Source of the DNA: a bacterium
GTDB lineage: Bacteria; Pseudomonadota; Gammaproteobacteria; Burkholderiales; Thiobacillaceae
Length of the DNA: 64,000 bases
Reading direction: 5' to 3'
Assembly (NCBI GenBank): GCA_009772925.1
Contig: WOUQ01000002.1
Span: 62,001 to 126,000, forward strand
Part shown: positions 43,288 through 52,444 of the stretch, piece by piece
How the letters are laid out: every line of letters begins with the position of its first letter
Numbering within the stretch: the first letter of the stretch is position 1
Translations under genes and position numbers: made by a program
Notes under the pieces: generated by a model
What the model was told of the DNA's origin: nothing
What the model saw: only the letters and a program-made list of their open reading frames with translations
Databases searched by the model: none

Positions 43288-44688
43288 ATGACAAGCAAAT
43301 TCAAACAAATCAGTCTGGTCGCTGTCGGCATCCTGCTGGGCGCCGGGCTGACCCTGAACTATTCGGCGGTCGCCAACCGCGAACCGCAGCCGCTGCCCAT
43401 CGAGGATCTGCGCGCGTTCAGCGAGATCTTCGGCAAGATCAAGAGCGACTATGTCGAGACGGTGGAGGACAAGAAGCTCATCACCGAGGCCATCAACGGC
43501 ATGCTCTCGGGTCTGGACCCCCATTCCGCCTACCTGGACAGCGAAGCCTTCAAGGAACTCCAGGTCGGCACCCAGGGCGAGTTCGGCGGACTGGGCATCG
43601 AGGTGGGCATGGAGGACGGCTTCGTCAAGGTGGTGGCGCCGATCGACGACACTCCCGCCTTCAAGGCCGGCATCAAGAGCGGCGACCTCATCATCAAGCT
43701 CGACGACACGCCGGTGAAGGGCCTGACCCTGGGCGACGCGGTCAAGAAGATGCGCGGCAAGCCCGGCACCGACATCACGCTGACCGTGGTGCGCAAGGGC
43801 GAGGCCAAGCCCCTGACCATCACCCTGACGCGCGCCGTCATCAAGATCCGCAGCGTGCGGCACAAGCTGGTGGAAGCCGATTTCGGCTATGTGCGCATCT
43901 CCCAGTTCCAGGAGCATACCGGCGAGAATCTGGTCGGGGCGCTGAAGGACTTGCAGGAACAGAACAAGGGCGCCGCCCTCAAGGGTCTGGTGCTCGACCT
44001 GCGCAACGACCCGGGCGGCCTGCTGAATACCGCCGTGGGAGTGGCCGGCGCCTTCCTCAAGTCGGGTGAACTGGTGGTCTACACCGACGGCCGCACCGAG
44101 GACGCAAAAATGCGCCTCACCAACAACCGCGAGAACTACCTGCGCCCCACCGAGAGCGATTACCTCAAGAGCCTGCCGGCCTGGGTCAAGACCGTGCCCG
44201 TGGTCGTGCTGGTCAACGGCGGCTCCGCCTCCGCCTCGGAAATTGTCGCCGGCGCCCTGCAGGACCACCGGCGGGCCCTGGTGGTGGGCACGCAGACCTT
44301 CGGCAAGGGCTCCGTGCAGACCATCCTGCCGCTCAACAACGGCACCGCCATCAAGCTCACCACGGCGCGCTATTACACCCCGAACGGCCGCAGCATCCAG
44401 GCCAAGGGCATCGTTCCCGACATCGTCGTGGAAGAAGCCACCATCTCCCCCACCGACGGCGCCAAGCTGGAGGTGCGTGAGGCCGATCTGGACAAGCATC
44501 TGTCCAACGGCCAGGGCGACGACCCCGCGAGCAAGCCGGTGGATGGCAAGGCCGACAAGCCCGGTGCGAAGAAGGACGGCGGACCTCGGCTGGAACCGGG
44601 CGAGGTGGTGAGCAAGCACGACTACCAGTTCAACCAGGCCCTCATCCTGTTGAAGGGACTATCGTTGCTGAAATCGGGCAAGGACTAG
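43288..44688 (+). CDS. ctpA: C-terminal processing peptidase (S41, CtpA)
   Basis: Periplasmic Ser/Lys protease. The 466 residues have an N-terminal membrane/signal segment (about 6-28), a PDZ domain (about 90-170, GLGIEVGMEDGFVKVVAPID) and the S41 catalytic core with nucleophile Ser in GGSASASEIVAGAL and Lys in FGKGSVQ. A Lys/Asp/Pro-rich spacer precedes the last helices. ATG 43288 has AAGAGG upstream. The gpmI-envC-ctpA order is common in betaproteobacteria. Confidence 0.95.
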   Translation: MTSKFKQISLVAVGILLGAGLTLNYSAVANREPQPLPIEDLRAFSEIFGKIKSDYVETVEDKKLITEAINGMLSGLDPHSAYLDSEAFKELQVGTQGEFGGLGIEVGMEDGFVKVVAPIDDTPAFKAGIKSGDLIIKLDDTPVKGLTLGDAVKKMRGKPGTDITLTVVRKGEAKPLTITLTRAVIKIRSVRHKLVEADFGYVRISQFQEHTGENLVGALKDLQEQNKGAALKGLVLDLRNDPGGLLNTAVGVAGAFLKSGELVVYTDGRTEDAKMRLTNNRENYLRPTESDYLKSLPAWVKTVPVVVLVNGGSASASEIVAGALQDHRRALVVGTQTFGKGSVQTILPLNNGTAIKLTTARYYTPNGRSIQAKGIVPDIVVEEATISPTDGAKLEVREADLDKHLSNGQGDDPASKPVDGKADKPGAKKDGGPRLEPGEVVSKHDYQFNQALILLKGLSLLKSGKD

Positions 44689-44699
44689 AAAGGGATGGC

Positions 44700-45095
44700 A
44701 TGACGTCTCCCTGCGACATCCAGAAGCGCCGCGAGATCGTCTTCCATCCCACGCCACCCGGCCAGGTGGACCGCGCCCTGGCCCTGCTAAGCGGACTGCC
44801 CGGGCTCGCCGCCCACCCCACCGGCCCGCGCACGCTGCTGCTCGAATATTGCGTGGCCGAGTACACCCTGCAGGACATCGAGACCGCTCTTTCCGACCAG
44901 GGCTTCCATCTGGAATCCACCCTGCTCATCCGCATCCGGCGTTCCCTGGCTTACTACAGCGAGCGGGTGCAGCGCGAAAACATGGTGAAGCCCGAGCATC
45001 GCACGAAGAATTACCAAGCCCACATGGAGGCCTGGAACAAGCATCCGCACGGCGATCACGACGAAACCCCCGCCGAATGGCGGCAATACAAGTAG
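44700..45095 (+). CDS. Conserved hypothetical protein
   Basis: Not recognised. The 131 residues have no signal or membrane segment. The N-terminal 75 residues alternate strands and helices (REIVFHPTPPGQVDRALALL, TLLLEYCVAEYTLQDIETAL), possibly a ferredoxin-like fold of the heavy-metal-associated type but without its CxxC. The tail is basic with several His (KHPHGDHDE). It follows ctpA by 11 bp and is probably the last gene of gpmI-envC-ctpA. Confidence 0.7.
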   Translation: MTSPCDIQKRREIVFHPTPPGQVDRALALLSGLPGLAAHPTGPRTLLLEYCVAEYTLQDIETALSDQGFHLESTLLIRIRRSLAYYSERVQRENMVKPEHRTKNYQAHMEAWNKHPHGDHDETPAEWRQYK

Positions 45096-45109
45096 GCGGT
45101 CAATCCGGG

Positions 45110-45700
45110 TCAGGCGGCCGCGCCCAGCCCCTGCCGCAACAGCGCCCATTGGCTGTCCCAGCGCTGCATCGGCGGTTGCCGGAAACCGCTTTTCACGAAC
45201 AGCTGCCAGCGCCCCAGCACCCAGCACAGCAGCAGATTCGCGGCCGCCGCCGGCTCCAGCCCGGAGGCGACTTCGCCCTGGCTGGCGGCGATGCGCAGCG
45301 ATTGCTTGAGACTGGCTTCCACCCGCTCCAGCAACTGGTTGACGCGCGCCTGCAGGCGTTCGTGCTCGTTCACCAACGCCTCGCCGATGAGCACGCGCGT
45401 CATGCCGCGGTTCTTCTCCGCGAAGCCGAGTAGCAGCTGGAGCATGGCCTGCGCCTGCAGGAGGCCGCGCGGCTCCTCGGCGAGGATGCGGTTGATGAGG
45501 CCGAACAGAGTCTGTTCGATGAACTCGATGAGGCCCTCGTACATCTGCGCCTTGCTGGCGAAGTGGCGGTAGAGCGCCGCTTCCGAGACCTCGACGCGGG
45601 CGGCGAGGGCCGCCGTGGTGATCTTTTCCGCCTGGGGCGTCTCCAGCATGCCCGCCAGGGTTTGCAGGATCTGGATCTTGCGTTCGCCGGGTTTGCGCAT
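45110..45700 (-). CDS. slmA: Nucleoid occlusion factor SlmA (TetR family)
   Basis: DNA-bound inhibitor of FtsZ assembly over the nucleoid. The 196 residues have a TetR HTH (about 25-50, ITTAALAARVEVSEAALYRHF followed by ASKAQMYEGLIEFIEQ) and the SlmA-type C-terminal domain (LLGFAEKNRGMTRVLIGEAL, CWVLGRWQLFVKSGFRQPP). The length equals that of E. coli SlmA (198). The stop faces the hypothetical gene from ctpA; upstream is DUF4936. Confidence 0.94.
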   Translation of the reverse strand: MRKPGERKIQILQTLAGMLETPQAEKITTAALAARVEVSEAALYRHFASKAQMYEGLIEFIEQTLFGLINRILAEEPRGLLQAQAMLQLLLGFAEKNRGMTRVLIGEALVNEHERLQARVNQLLERVEASLKQSLRIAASQGEVASGLEPAAAANLLLCWVLGRWQLFVKSGFRQPPMQRWDSQWALLRQGLGAAA

Positions 45701-45707
45701 GGGAAGT

Positions 45708-46061
45708 TCAGGATTCGACCGCGCAAGCGGTAATCACGGGCGCATCGGCGAGGAAGCACTCGGTACGACGCGGACCGTCGAGAAACATCTCCACGTCGAA
45801 TTCGTCGACAACCTGGGCAAGCCGCCGCTCGAAGGTCGCGGCGTCGGTGACGCCCACGTAGACCTCCATCCACAGGCGCGGCTCGTCCGCCTTCCTGTTG
45901 AGGACGCCGGTAACGCCGGAGCGACAGGCCAAGCGCGCCATCATGCCGCGCACGGCGGTTTCCGTGTCCCGGTCGGCGCTGGCGACCCGGTACCAGACGT
46001 AATAGTCGCGGCGCTCAGGCAACGGGATAAGGCAGGGGTGCGAAGCTGAGGCGGGCGCCAT
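45708..46061 (-). CDS. DUF4936 family protein
   Basis: 117 residues or fewer. The conserved part begins at RRDYYVWYRVASADRDTETA and has a predicted ferredoxin-like alpha/beta fold with LWMEVYVGVTDAATFERRLA. Homologues lie next to ygfZ or slmA in betaproteobacteria; function is unknown. ATG 46061 overlaps ygfZ by 47 bp. A TTG 13 codons later, overlapping the ygfZ stop, would fit the family start better, so the start is uncertain. Confidence 0.75.
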   Translation of the reverse strand: MAPASASHPCLIPLPERRDYYVWYRVASADRDTETAVRGMMARLACRSGVTGVLNRKADEPRLWMEVYVGVTDAATFERRLAQVVDEFDVEMFLDGPRRTECFLADAPVITACAVES

Positions 46062-47040
46062 CCCGGCTCTTCAGGCGGATATCGCCGGCTTCCACGCTGG
46101 GGCTCAGGGCCACCGCCAGCACATCCCAGCCACCGCCGGGGGCGGGGGCGGCGTTGGCGATGAGGCCGGCGGCCTGGTCGGCGGGCTCGGGCGCGAACAG
46201 TTCGTCGCCGGGCCGCGCCTCGGCATCCACATGGGCCAGATACAGGCGGCGCTTGACCTTGCCCAGGTACTGGCTGCGGGCGACGATTTCCTGGCCGGGG
46301 TAGCAGCCCTTGTTGAAGCTGATGCCGCCGAGGATTTCCATGTTGGCCATCTGTGGCACGAAGTGGTCCTGGGTGGGCGGCAACACCACCGGCACACCGG
46401 CCCGCACCATCAGCCAGTCCCATGCCGGGGCGCCCACCGGCCGGGCGCGGGCGGCGAGTTGCTCCCAGACGGCGGCGGCCCGATCCGGGGCGACAAACAG
46501 GTCATAACGCGCATCGCCCAGGCACAGCGCGAAAGCGGCTGCGGACTGGGTCATGCTCATGATGCCGACGGGCGCGTCACGGCCGAGGACCTCCGCCACC
46601 CGTGCCGCGGCCGCGGGACCGTTCACCCCCAGCCGCACCCATTCCGCACCCGCATCGCGCGCCTTGACCTGGCTGCGCAGGATGAACATGGACAGGCGTT
46701 TCTGGATGCCCTCGCGCAGGGATTCGGGCAGCATCACCAGCAGTTCGCCGGCCCGCCGCATGACCAGGAAATTGGCCAGCATGCGGCCTTTCGCGGAAAG
46801 GTAGCCGGCGAATATCGCCTTGCCGTCGGACAGGGCGCGCAGGTCGTTGGTGATCTGGCCGTGCAGGAAGGTCTCGGCGTCCTCGCCGGAAAAACCGATC
46901 AAGCCGAAATGGGACAGATCGGCCAGCACATCACCGCTGGCAGCGGCGGCGAGTTCAGCCTTGGGATCGCCGAAGTCGGCAACCCCGCCGTGTTCGAAAC
47001 GGGCGCCCCGGGAGGCGAGGAAGTCGGTCCAGGCAGTCAT
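46015..47040 (-). CDS. ygfZ: Folate-binding iron-sulfur repair protein YgfZ
   Basis: Folate-dependent factor for assembly or repair of certain Fe-S enzymes such as MiaB and other radical SAM proteins. The 341 residues of the GcvT-like fold carry the diagnostic KGCYPGQE motif with its reactive Cys, in GGISFNKGCYPGQEIVARSQ. A candidate minus-strand promoter TTGCCA-17-TAAGTT is at 47135-47107. A 9-bp hairpin (GCCGGAGGC / GCCTCCGGC, 47062-47089) lies in its leader. Note that miaB is 3 kb upstream on the same strand. Confidence 0.95.
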   Translation of the reverse strand: MTAWTDFLASRGARFEHGGVADFGDPKAELAAAASGDVLADLSHFGLIGFSGEDAETFLHGQITNDLRALSDGKAIFAGYLSAKGRMLANFLVMRRAGELLVMLPESLREGIQKRLSMFILRSQVKARDAGAEWVRLGVNGPAAAARVAEVLGRDAPVGIMSMTQSAAAFALCLGDARYDLFVAPDRAAAVWEQLAARARPVGAPAWDWLMVRAGVPVVLPPTQDHFVPQMANMEILGGISFNKGCYPGQEIVARSQYLGKVKRRLYLAHVDAEARPGDELFAPEPADQAAGLIANAAPAPGGGWDVLAVALSPSVEAGDIRLKSRDGARLSFAPLPYPVA

Positions 47041-47144
47041 GGTCAATCCAGGAAGATGGCAGCCGGAGGCAGATGGGGAAGCCTCCGGCGAAAACAAGTG
47101 GGCGCTAACTTAGCGGCCTGCGCGCCGTCTGGCAAGGTGAGTAT

Positions 47145-47372
47145 TCACTTTCGTTCCCGATCAGGCGGCAGGCAGCTTTCCCGGCAACCCAGGATGGAGA
47201 AATACCTGAGCCACAACCAGGCCAGCATTGGGAAAGCGAGTACCCCCAGCCAGTCCCAAAACGCCATGGCTTCGCCCCGCAGCCAGGTGGCAACGCTCCC
47301 TATGGCGGGAAACAAAGCCAGCAGGAGGAGAAACAGCAGGACCGGTTTCCAGCGTCGGTCCGGGGCCATCAC
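47145..47372 (-). CDS. Small hypothetical membrane protein
   Basis: 75 residues with two hydrophobic segments (about 11-28 and 38-58) and a Cys pair (GCRESC) near a polar C terminus. The start overlaps the corC stop (GTGATG), so it is translated from the same mRNA. In E. coli the gene after corC is lnt, but this protein is far too short for Lnt. No family is recognised. Confidence 0.65.
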   Translation of the reverse strand: MMAPDRRWKPVLLFLLLLALFPAIGSVATWLRGEAMAFWDWLGVLAFPMLAWLWLRYFSILGCRESCLPPDRERK

Positions 47373-48208
47373 AACAGGCTGGCCTGTGGCAGACGGCTCA
47401 CGCTCAGGGTGTGCAGGCGCCGGCTGTCGGCGCGCAACACCAGGAAGCGGAAGTCGCCAATCTCCACGCTTTCGCCGCGCTTGGGCAGGCGCCCGAAGGC
47501 GTTGGCGACCAAGCCGCCGACGGTGTCGAACTCGTCATCGGCGAAGCTCGCGCCCAGGGTCTGGTTGAAATCAGCGATCTCCGTCTGCGCCTTGACGCGG
47601 AACACCGCATCGGCCTCGGCCAGAATGTTGTCCTCGGCCTCGTCGTAGTCGTACTCGTCCTCGATGTCGCCGACGATCTGTTCGAGCACGTCCTCGATGG
47701 TGACCAGGCCGGCGACGCCGCCGTATTCGTCGACGACGATGGCGATGTGGTTGCGCGAGGCGCGGAAATCGCGCAACAGCACGTTCAGCCGCTTGGATTC
47801 GGGAATGAACACCGCCGGCCGCAACTGCTCGCGCAGGTTGACCTCCTCGCCGTTACAGAGCCGCAGCAGATCCTTGGCCAGCAGGATGCCGACCACGTGG
47901 TCGCGCTCACCGTCCACGGCGGGAAAGCGCGAGTGGGCGGTTTCGATGACGTAGGGCAGCAACTTCTCGGGCGGATCGTTGATGTCGACCACGTCCATCT
48001 GGGCGCGGGGAATCATGATTTCGCGCGCCTGCATCTCGGACACCTGCATGACCCCCTCGATCATGGACAGGGCGTCGGCATCCAGAAGGTTGTTGGCGTA
48101 GGCGGCGTGGAGGAGTTCGAGCAACTCCTCGCGGTTGTCGGGCTCGCGGGAGAGCCAGGAGGTGAGACGTTCGATGAGACTCGGTCGCGGACTACTGTCG
48201 TCGTTCAT
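47369..48208 (-). CDS. corC: CorC/YbeX, CBS-pair protein of the HlyC/CorC family
   Basis: 279-residue cytosolic protein linked to Mg/Co efflux and to ribosome maturation with YbeY. Two CBS domains (about 65-190) hold IMIPRAQMDVVDINDPPEKL and AIVVDEYGGVAGLVTIEDVL, followed by an acidic EIVGDIEDEYD-like segment and the CorC_HlyC C-terminal domain (DTVGGLVANAFGRLPKRGES). It lacks the DUF21 membrane domain, as YbeX does. It is part of miaB-phoH-ybeY-corC. Confidence 0.95.
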   Translation of the reverse strand: MNDDSSPRPSLIERLTSWLSREPDNREELLELLHAAYANNLLDADALSMIEGVMQVSEMQAREIMIPRAQMDVVDINDPPEKLLPYVIETAHSRFPAVDGERDHVVGILLAKDLLRLCNGEEVNLREQLRPAVFIPESKRLNVLLRDFRASRNHIAIVVDEYGGVAGLVTIEDVLEQIVGDIEDEYDYDEAEDNILAEADAVFRVKAQTEIADFNQTLGASFADDEFDTVGGLVANAFGRLPKRGESVEIGDFRFLVLRADSRRLHTLSVSRLPQASLL

Positions 48209-48211
48209 AAG

Positions 48212-48664
48212 TTATTGATAAGGGTCGGGAAATCCCAACGCCCGCATGATAAAGCTTTCCACGGCTTCCATGGCGATCGCGTCCGCCTTGCCGGTCTCGT
48301 GGTCATAGCCCTGGAGATGCAACATGCCATGGATCGTAAGGTGGGCGTAATGGGCGGCGAGGGGCTTGCCCTGTGCGGCCGCCTCCTGCTCCACCACCGG
48401 CGCGCACAGCACGATGTCGCCGCTCCGCGCGCCGCTGTCCGGATCGGGGCCGTAATCGAAGGTGAGCACGTTGGTGGCGTAGTCCTTGCCCCGGTAGTCG
48501 CGGTTCAGGGCCCTACCCTCCTGTGCATCGACGATGCGCAGGGCGGCGGCCACCTCACCCCGCAGGCTGGCCTTCGCCCAGCGGCGGAAGTCGGCGCGGG
48601 TGGGCAGCCCCTCCCTGCCGCAGACGTACTGCACGCTGAGGTCCAACCCCGCCGCACGCTTCAC
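48212..48664 (-). CDS. ybeY: Endoribonuclease YbeY, 16S rRNA maturation
   Basis: Zinc-dependent RNase for 16S rRNA 3'-end processing and ribosome quality control. The 150 residues have the zinc motif [11 protein letters not shown] (three His) and the RxxN-type [18 protein letters not shown] block. The start is GTG 48664, 3 bp after the phoH stop, so translation is coupled. Between phoH and corC as in E. coli (ybeZ-ybeY-ybeX). Confidence 0.96.
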   Translation of the reverse strand: MKRAAGLDLSVQYVCGREGLPTRADFRRWAKASLRGEVAAALRIVDAQEGRALNRDYRGKDYATNVLTFDYGPDPDSGARSGDIVLCAPVVEQEAAAQGKPLAAHYAHLTIHGMLHLQGYDHETGKADAIAMEAVESFIMRALGFPDPYQ

Positions 48665-48667
48665 GCC

Positions 48668-49624
48668 TCAGCCCTCACGCTTTGAATAGGCGTCATAGGC
48701 ATCGATGATGCGGGCCACCAGCGGGTGGCGCACCACATCGTCGTTGCGGAATTCGGTGAAGGCAATGCCGCGCACTTCCTTCAGCACTTCTCTGGCCTCG
48801 ATGAGGCCGCTCTTCTGGTGGCGCTGCAGGTCGATCTGGGTGACGTCGCCGGTGACCACGGCGCGGGAGCCGAAGCCGATGCGGGTGAGGAACATCTTCA
48901 TCTGCTCCGGCGTGGTGTTCTGCGCCTCGTCGAGGATGATGAATGCGTGGTTCAACGTCCGGCCGCGCATGAAGGCGAGCGGCGCCACCTCGATCATCTG
49001 TCGCTCGAAGGCGCGGTTGGCCTTGTCGAAACCCATCAGGTCCCAGAGGGCGTCATAGAGGGGACGCAGGTAGGGGTCGACCTTCTGCACCAGGTCGCCG
49101 GGCAGGAAGCCCAGGCGCTCGCCGGCCTCCACCGCCGGGCGCACCAGGACGATGCGCTTGACCAGATCGCGTTCCAGGGCATCGACCGCCCCCGCCACGG
49201 CGAGATAGGTCTTGCCGGTGCCGGCCGGGCCGACGCCGAAGGTGATGTCGTATTCCTGGATCTGGCGGATGTAGGCGTTCTGCCGCGCGGTACGGCCGTG
49301 CAGGCCGGCGCGCCGGGTCATCAGCACCGGGATGTTGTCTTCTTCAGGAGAACCGCCCTGGCCCGGCGGCGGCTTGTGGGCGACCTCCACCAGGGCAAGC
49401 TGGACGTCGTCGATGTCCAGGGGCTTGCGTGCCCGCTGGTAGAAATCCTTGAGCAGGCGCGCGGCCTCGGCGGCCTTGTCGCCTTCCACCTGGAACACCT
49501 CGCCACGGCGGGCGATGCTGACGTTCAGCGCCGTCTCGATCTGGCGCAGGTTCTCGTCCAGCACGCCGCACAGGTTGGCCAGGCGGCTGTTGTCGGCATC
49601 GTGGAAGCTGACGGTTTCGCTCAT
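48668..49624 (-). CDS. ybeZ: PhoH-like ATPase YbeZ
   Basis: Cytosolic P-loop ATPase, partner of YbeY in rRNA work. The 318 residues have Walker A GPAGTGKT (132-139), Walker B-like [15 protein letters not shown], and a [16 protein letters not shown] segment. A small N-terminal RNA-binding-like region precedes. ATG 49624 lies 1 bp after the miaB stop, and ybeY follows after 3 bp. Confidence 0.95.
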   Translation of the reverse strand: MSETVSFHDADNSRLANLCGVLDENLRQIETALNVSIARRGEVFQVEGDKAAEAARLLKDFYQRARKPLDIDDVQLALVEVAHKPPPGQGGSPEEDNIPVLMTRRAGLHGRTARQNAYIRQIQEYDITFGVGPAGTGKTYLAVAGAVDALERDLVKRIVLVRPAVEAGERLGFLPGDLVQKVDPYLRPLYDALWDLMGFDKANRAFERQMIEVAPLAFMRGRTLNHAFIILDEAQNTTPEQMKMFLTRIGFGSRAVVTGDVTQIDLQRHQKSGLIEAREVLKEVRGIAFTEFRNDDVVRHPLVARIIDAYDAYSKREG

Positions 49625-49625
49625 C

Positions 49626-50969
49626 TCAAGCGGCGATGCGCACTTCGCCGCGCAGGGAATGCGGGTTGGCCTGGGTGATGGTGACCTCGGCGAACTGTCC
49701 GATCAGGCGAGGGGGTGCGGGAAAATTGACGATGCGGTTGTTCTCGGTGCGACCCATCAGTTCCTTGGCATCTTTCTTCGAAGGTCCTTCCACCAGCACC
49801 CGCTGCACCGAGCCCACCATGGCCGCGCTGAGGGCCGCGGCCTGGGCGTTGATCAAGTCCTGCAGACGGTACAGACGCTGCATCTTCTCGTCCTGCGGGG
49901 TATCGTCGGCCAGGGCGGCGGCCGGCGTGCCGGGCCGGGCGCTGTAGACGAAGCTGAAGGAAGCGTCGAAGCCGACGTCGGCGATGAGCTTCAGGGTGGC
50001 CTCGAAGTCCGCCTCGGTCTCGCCGGGAAAGCCGACGATGAAATCCGAGGCGATGCTGATACCGGGCCGCGCCGCCTTGATGCGGCGGATCAGGCTCTTG
50101 TATTCCAGCGCCGTATAGCCACGCTTCATGGCCGCGAGGATGCGGTCGGAGCCGGACTGCACCGGCAAATGCAGGTAGGACGCGAGCTTGGGCAGGCGGG
50201 CATACGCCTCCACCAGGCGCGGCGTGAATTCACGCGGGTGCGAGGTGGTGAAGCGGATGCGCTCGATGCCGGGAATCGCATGCACCAGCTCCAGCAGCAG
50301 CGCGAAATCGGCGAGTTCACCCGTCTGAGCCGCCCCCTCCATGGCGCCGCGGTAGGCGTTCACGTTCTGGCCCAGCAGGGTCACCTCGCGCACCCCTTCC
50401 GCGGCGAGATGCGCCACTTCGGCCAGCACGTCGGCGAGGGGACGCGACACCTCCTCGCCGCGGGTATAGGGCACCACGCAGAAGGTACAGTACTTGGAGC
50501 AGCCTTCCATGACCGAGACGAAGGCGGTGGGGCCCTCGACGCGGGCGGGCGGCAGGTGGTCGAACTTCTCGATCTCGGGGAATTCGATGTCCACCTGGGG
50601 ACGCCCGGTACTGCGCCTGCGCTCCATCATGCGCGGCAGGCGGTGCAGGGTTTGCGGGCCGAAGACGAGATCCACGTAGGGCGCGCGCCGTACGATGGCG
50701 GCCCCTTCCTGGCTGGCGACACAACCGCCCACGCCGATGAGCAGGTCCGGATTCTTCTGCTTGAGGTGGCGCACCATGCCCAGGTCGGTGAACACCTTTT
50801 CCTGAGCCTTTTCCCGCACCGAGCAGGTGTTGAAGAGGATGACATCGGCCTCCTCGGGGCGGTCTGTCTGCTCAAAGCCTTCCCCGGCGGCCAGCACATC
50901 GGCCATCTTGTCGGAGTCGTACTCGTTCATCTGGCAACCGAAGGTGCGGATGAAGACTTTGCGGGCCAT
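49626..50969 (-). CDS. miaB: tRNA-2-methylthio-N6-dimethylallyladenosine synthase MiaB
   Basis: Radical SAM methylthiotransferase that modifies A37 of tRNAs reading UNN codons. The 447 residues have the N-terminal UPF0004 domain with three cluster cysteines ([31 protein letters not shown]), the radical SAM core with CSKYCTFC, and a C-terminal TRAM domain. It starts 32 bp downstream of tRNA-Met on the same strand and leads miaB-ybeZ-ybeY-corC. Processing of a joint transcript from the tRNA promoter is possible. Confidence 0.97.
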   Translation of the reverse strand: MARKVFIRTFGCQMNEYDSDKMADVLAAGEGFEQTDRPEEADVILFNTCSVREKAQEKVFTDLGMVRHLKQKNPDLLIGVGGCVASQEGAAIVRRAPYVDLVFGPQTLHRLPRMMERRRSTGRPQVDIEFPEIEKFDHLPPARVEGPTAFVSVMEGCSKYCTFCVVPYTRGEEVSRPLADVLAEVAHLAAEGVREVTLLGQNVNAYRGAMEGAAQTGELADFALLLELVHAIPGIERIRFTTSHPREFTPRLVEAYARLPKLASYLHLPVQSGSDRILAAMKRGYTALEYKSLIRRIKAARPGISIASDFIVGFPGETEADFEATLKLIADVGFDASFSFVYSARPGTPAAALADDTPQDEKMQRLYRLQDLINAQAAALSAAMVGSVQRVLVEGPSKKDAKELMGRTENNRIVNFPAPPRLIGQFAEVTITQANPHSLRGEVRIAA

Positions 50970-51001
50970 GCGCGGGAATTGCCGAGGGGGGAGGGAGAAG
51001 G

Positions 51002-51078
51002 TGGTGGTGATGGGCAGAATCGAACTGCCGACCTGTGGGTTATGAATCCACCGCTCTAACCGTCTGAGCTACATCACC
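51002..51078 (-). tRNA. tRNA-Met (anticodon CAT, elongator type)
   Basis: 77 nt with an encoded CCA. On the minus strand the acceptor stem is GGTGATG / CATCACC, the D arm AGCTCAGACGGTTAGAGC, the anticodon loop TTCATAA, and the T arm GGCAG-TTCGATT-CTGCC. The first acceptor pair is a normal G-C and the anticodon stem lacks the three G-C pairs of initiator tRNA, so this is the elongator. There is one A-C mismatch at the top of the anticodon stem. Confidence 0.95.
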
Positions 51079-51297
51079 ACGGCAGAAAAGAGGCGCGGAT
51101 TATCCCGGCCACCCCCCAGCTATGTCAATGATTGGGCGAGGGAAAGCCAGGCGAGACAAGGTAAATAGAAAAACCCTATGGCTATCGCAGTTGAATTTAT
51201 CTGACTATTTCACTAAGGTATTAGCCAGGCGCCGACATCAGCGCCTTTCATTGGCCCCCATATATCAGTATTTGCTTATTTACTTGAGGAGTTCACC

Positions 51298-51753
51298 ATG
51301 TCCACTCTCATCAACGGCTTCAACAGCGACGGCGTCGTCACCATCAACCGCGTCATCCTGCGTCCCGAATACAGCACCGACGACCTGGAAATGCGCGTGG
51401 CGGAACTGTGCGAGAACGTAAAAACCTACCACTCCGACACCGGCTTCGTGGGTGGCTTCGTGGCCATGAATTCCGGTCAGGTCTCGAACGAGGGTTCGAC
51501 CATCGGCCAGCCGGTGGACAACCCCCTGAAAGGGCGCGAAGCGCTCATCGTCACCTTCTGGCAGTCCTTCGACGACCACGAGAAGAGCCACCGTTCCGAG
51601 ACCTTCCAGCCCCTGTTCGCCAAGGTGCTGGAGTTGTGCGAGAACGGCAACGAGGAGGTCGCCTACAACATGCTGTGGTCCGGCAAGGCCTACAGTCCCG
51701 AGGAAGCCCGCGAGGCGCGTGCCGCCAAGGAACGCTACCTGAAGGCGGCCTGA
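51298..51753 (+). CDS. ABM-like (dimeric alpha/beta barrel) protein
   Basis: 151 residues, no signal peptide. The pattern TGFVGGFVAMNSG, then ALIVTFWQSFDDHEKSHRSE, fits the antibiotic biosynthesis monooxygenase fold. The spacing FW-x4-DHExxHR with two His four apart resembles the iron-binding H86/H90 helix of sulfur oxygenase reductase, but the Glu ligand and a matching Cys are not evident. Substrate unknown. A strong TGAGGAG site precedes the ATG. The 219-bp gap upstream (51079-51297) is AT-rich, with a hairpin AGGCGC / GCGCCT at 51227-51246 and TTGAAT-17-TAAGGT as a weak promoter. It stands alone and is flanked by large hairpins downstream. Confidence 0.7.
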   Translation: MSTLINGFNSDGVVTINRVILRPEYSTDDLEMRVAELCENVKTYHSDTGFVGGFVAMNSGQVSNEGSTIGQPVDNPLKGREALIVTFWQSFDDHEKSHRSETFQPLFAKVLELCENGNEEVAYNMLWSGKAYSPEEAREARAAKERYLKAA

Positions 51754-51780
51754 GGGCCCCCGGGGAGATCCCCAGCAGAC

Positions 51781-51838
51781 TTGTACTGGCCGCGAGCACG
51801 CGGCCAGTACAAAACACGACACCCCGCGAGCGGTGTCG
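51781..51838. terminator. Two hairpins between the ABM gene and the converging TlpA gene
   Basis: A 14-bp perfect stem, TTGTACTGGCCGCG / CGCGGCCAGTACAA (51781-51812), is followed by GACACC / GGTGTC with an 8-nt loop (51819-51838). Read on the minus strand, the second hairpin is followed by GTGTTTTG, so it can end the TlpA-like mRNA. The first is probably the terminator of the plus-strand gene, although its T run is poor. Confidence 0.6.
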
Positions 51839-51844
51839 ATGTAC

Positions 51845-52294
51845 TCACTTTTTCCTGGAGATGTACTTCTCCACCGCCTCCCGCTTCAGCGCCCCCACGT
51901 TGTACGCCACCATCTTGCCCTCCGGGTTGTATAGGTAGGTGGTCGGCAAACCAGGTACGGAGCCGATCTGAGCAGCCATGCTCTTGTCACCGAGAATGAT
52001 CGGATAGCTGACCATCATCTGCTCGGCGTATTGCAGAACCTGCTTGGGATCCTTGTAATCCAGGGCGATGCCCAGTACTACCAGGTTGTTCTTCTTGTCC
52101 TCGTGCAGGGCGATCAGGTCGGGAATTTCCTCCAGACAGGGGGGACACCAGGTGGCCCAGAAATTGACCAGCACCCATTTGCCCTTGTATTGGGCCAGGC
52201 TGTGGCTCTTGCCCTTGCTGTCCACCAGGGTGAAGGCAAGCGCCGGGAAGGCCAGCAGATAGAGCAGGGCGACGAGGACAAGGCGACGGATCAT
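51845..52294 (-). CDS. Periplasmic TlpA-like thioredoxin
   Basis: 149 residues. A signal peptide (1-20, ending FPALA) is followed by a thioredoxin fold with WCPPC (C50, C53) and the cis-Pro loop GLPTTYLYNPEGK. It is probably a periplasmic thiol reductase. ATG 52294 gives a clean signal peptide; the longer in-frame reading does not. It is monocistronic and diverges from the PilZ-like gene. Confidence 0.9.
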   Translation of the reverse strand: MIRRLVLVALLYLLAFPALAFTLVDSKGKSHSLAQYKGKWVLVNFWATWCPPCLEEIPDLIALHEDKKNNLVVLGIALDYKDPKQVLQYAEQMMVSYPIILGDKSMAAQIGSVPGLPTTYLYNPEGKMVAYNVGALKREAVEKYISRKK

Positions 52295-52444
52295 GGCGGG
52301 CTCCGGATAGGGGTCGGAAATGGAGTCGAAGTAGACGGCGAAGTTCAGCCTAATGGTGCGAACGCGGTGATTTCCACGCCGTCCGGGCAAACGCCTATGC
52401 GCCGCCGCGGTGCAAAAGTAGAATCCGGCCCGAGGAGTGACGGA

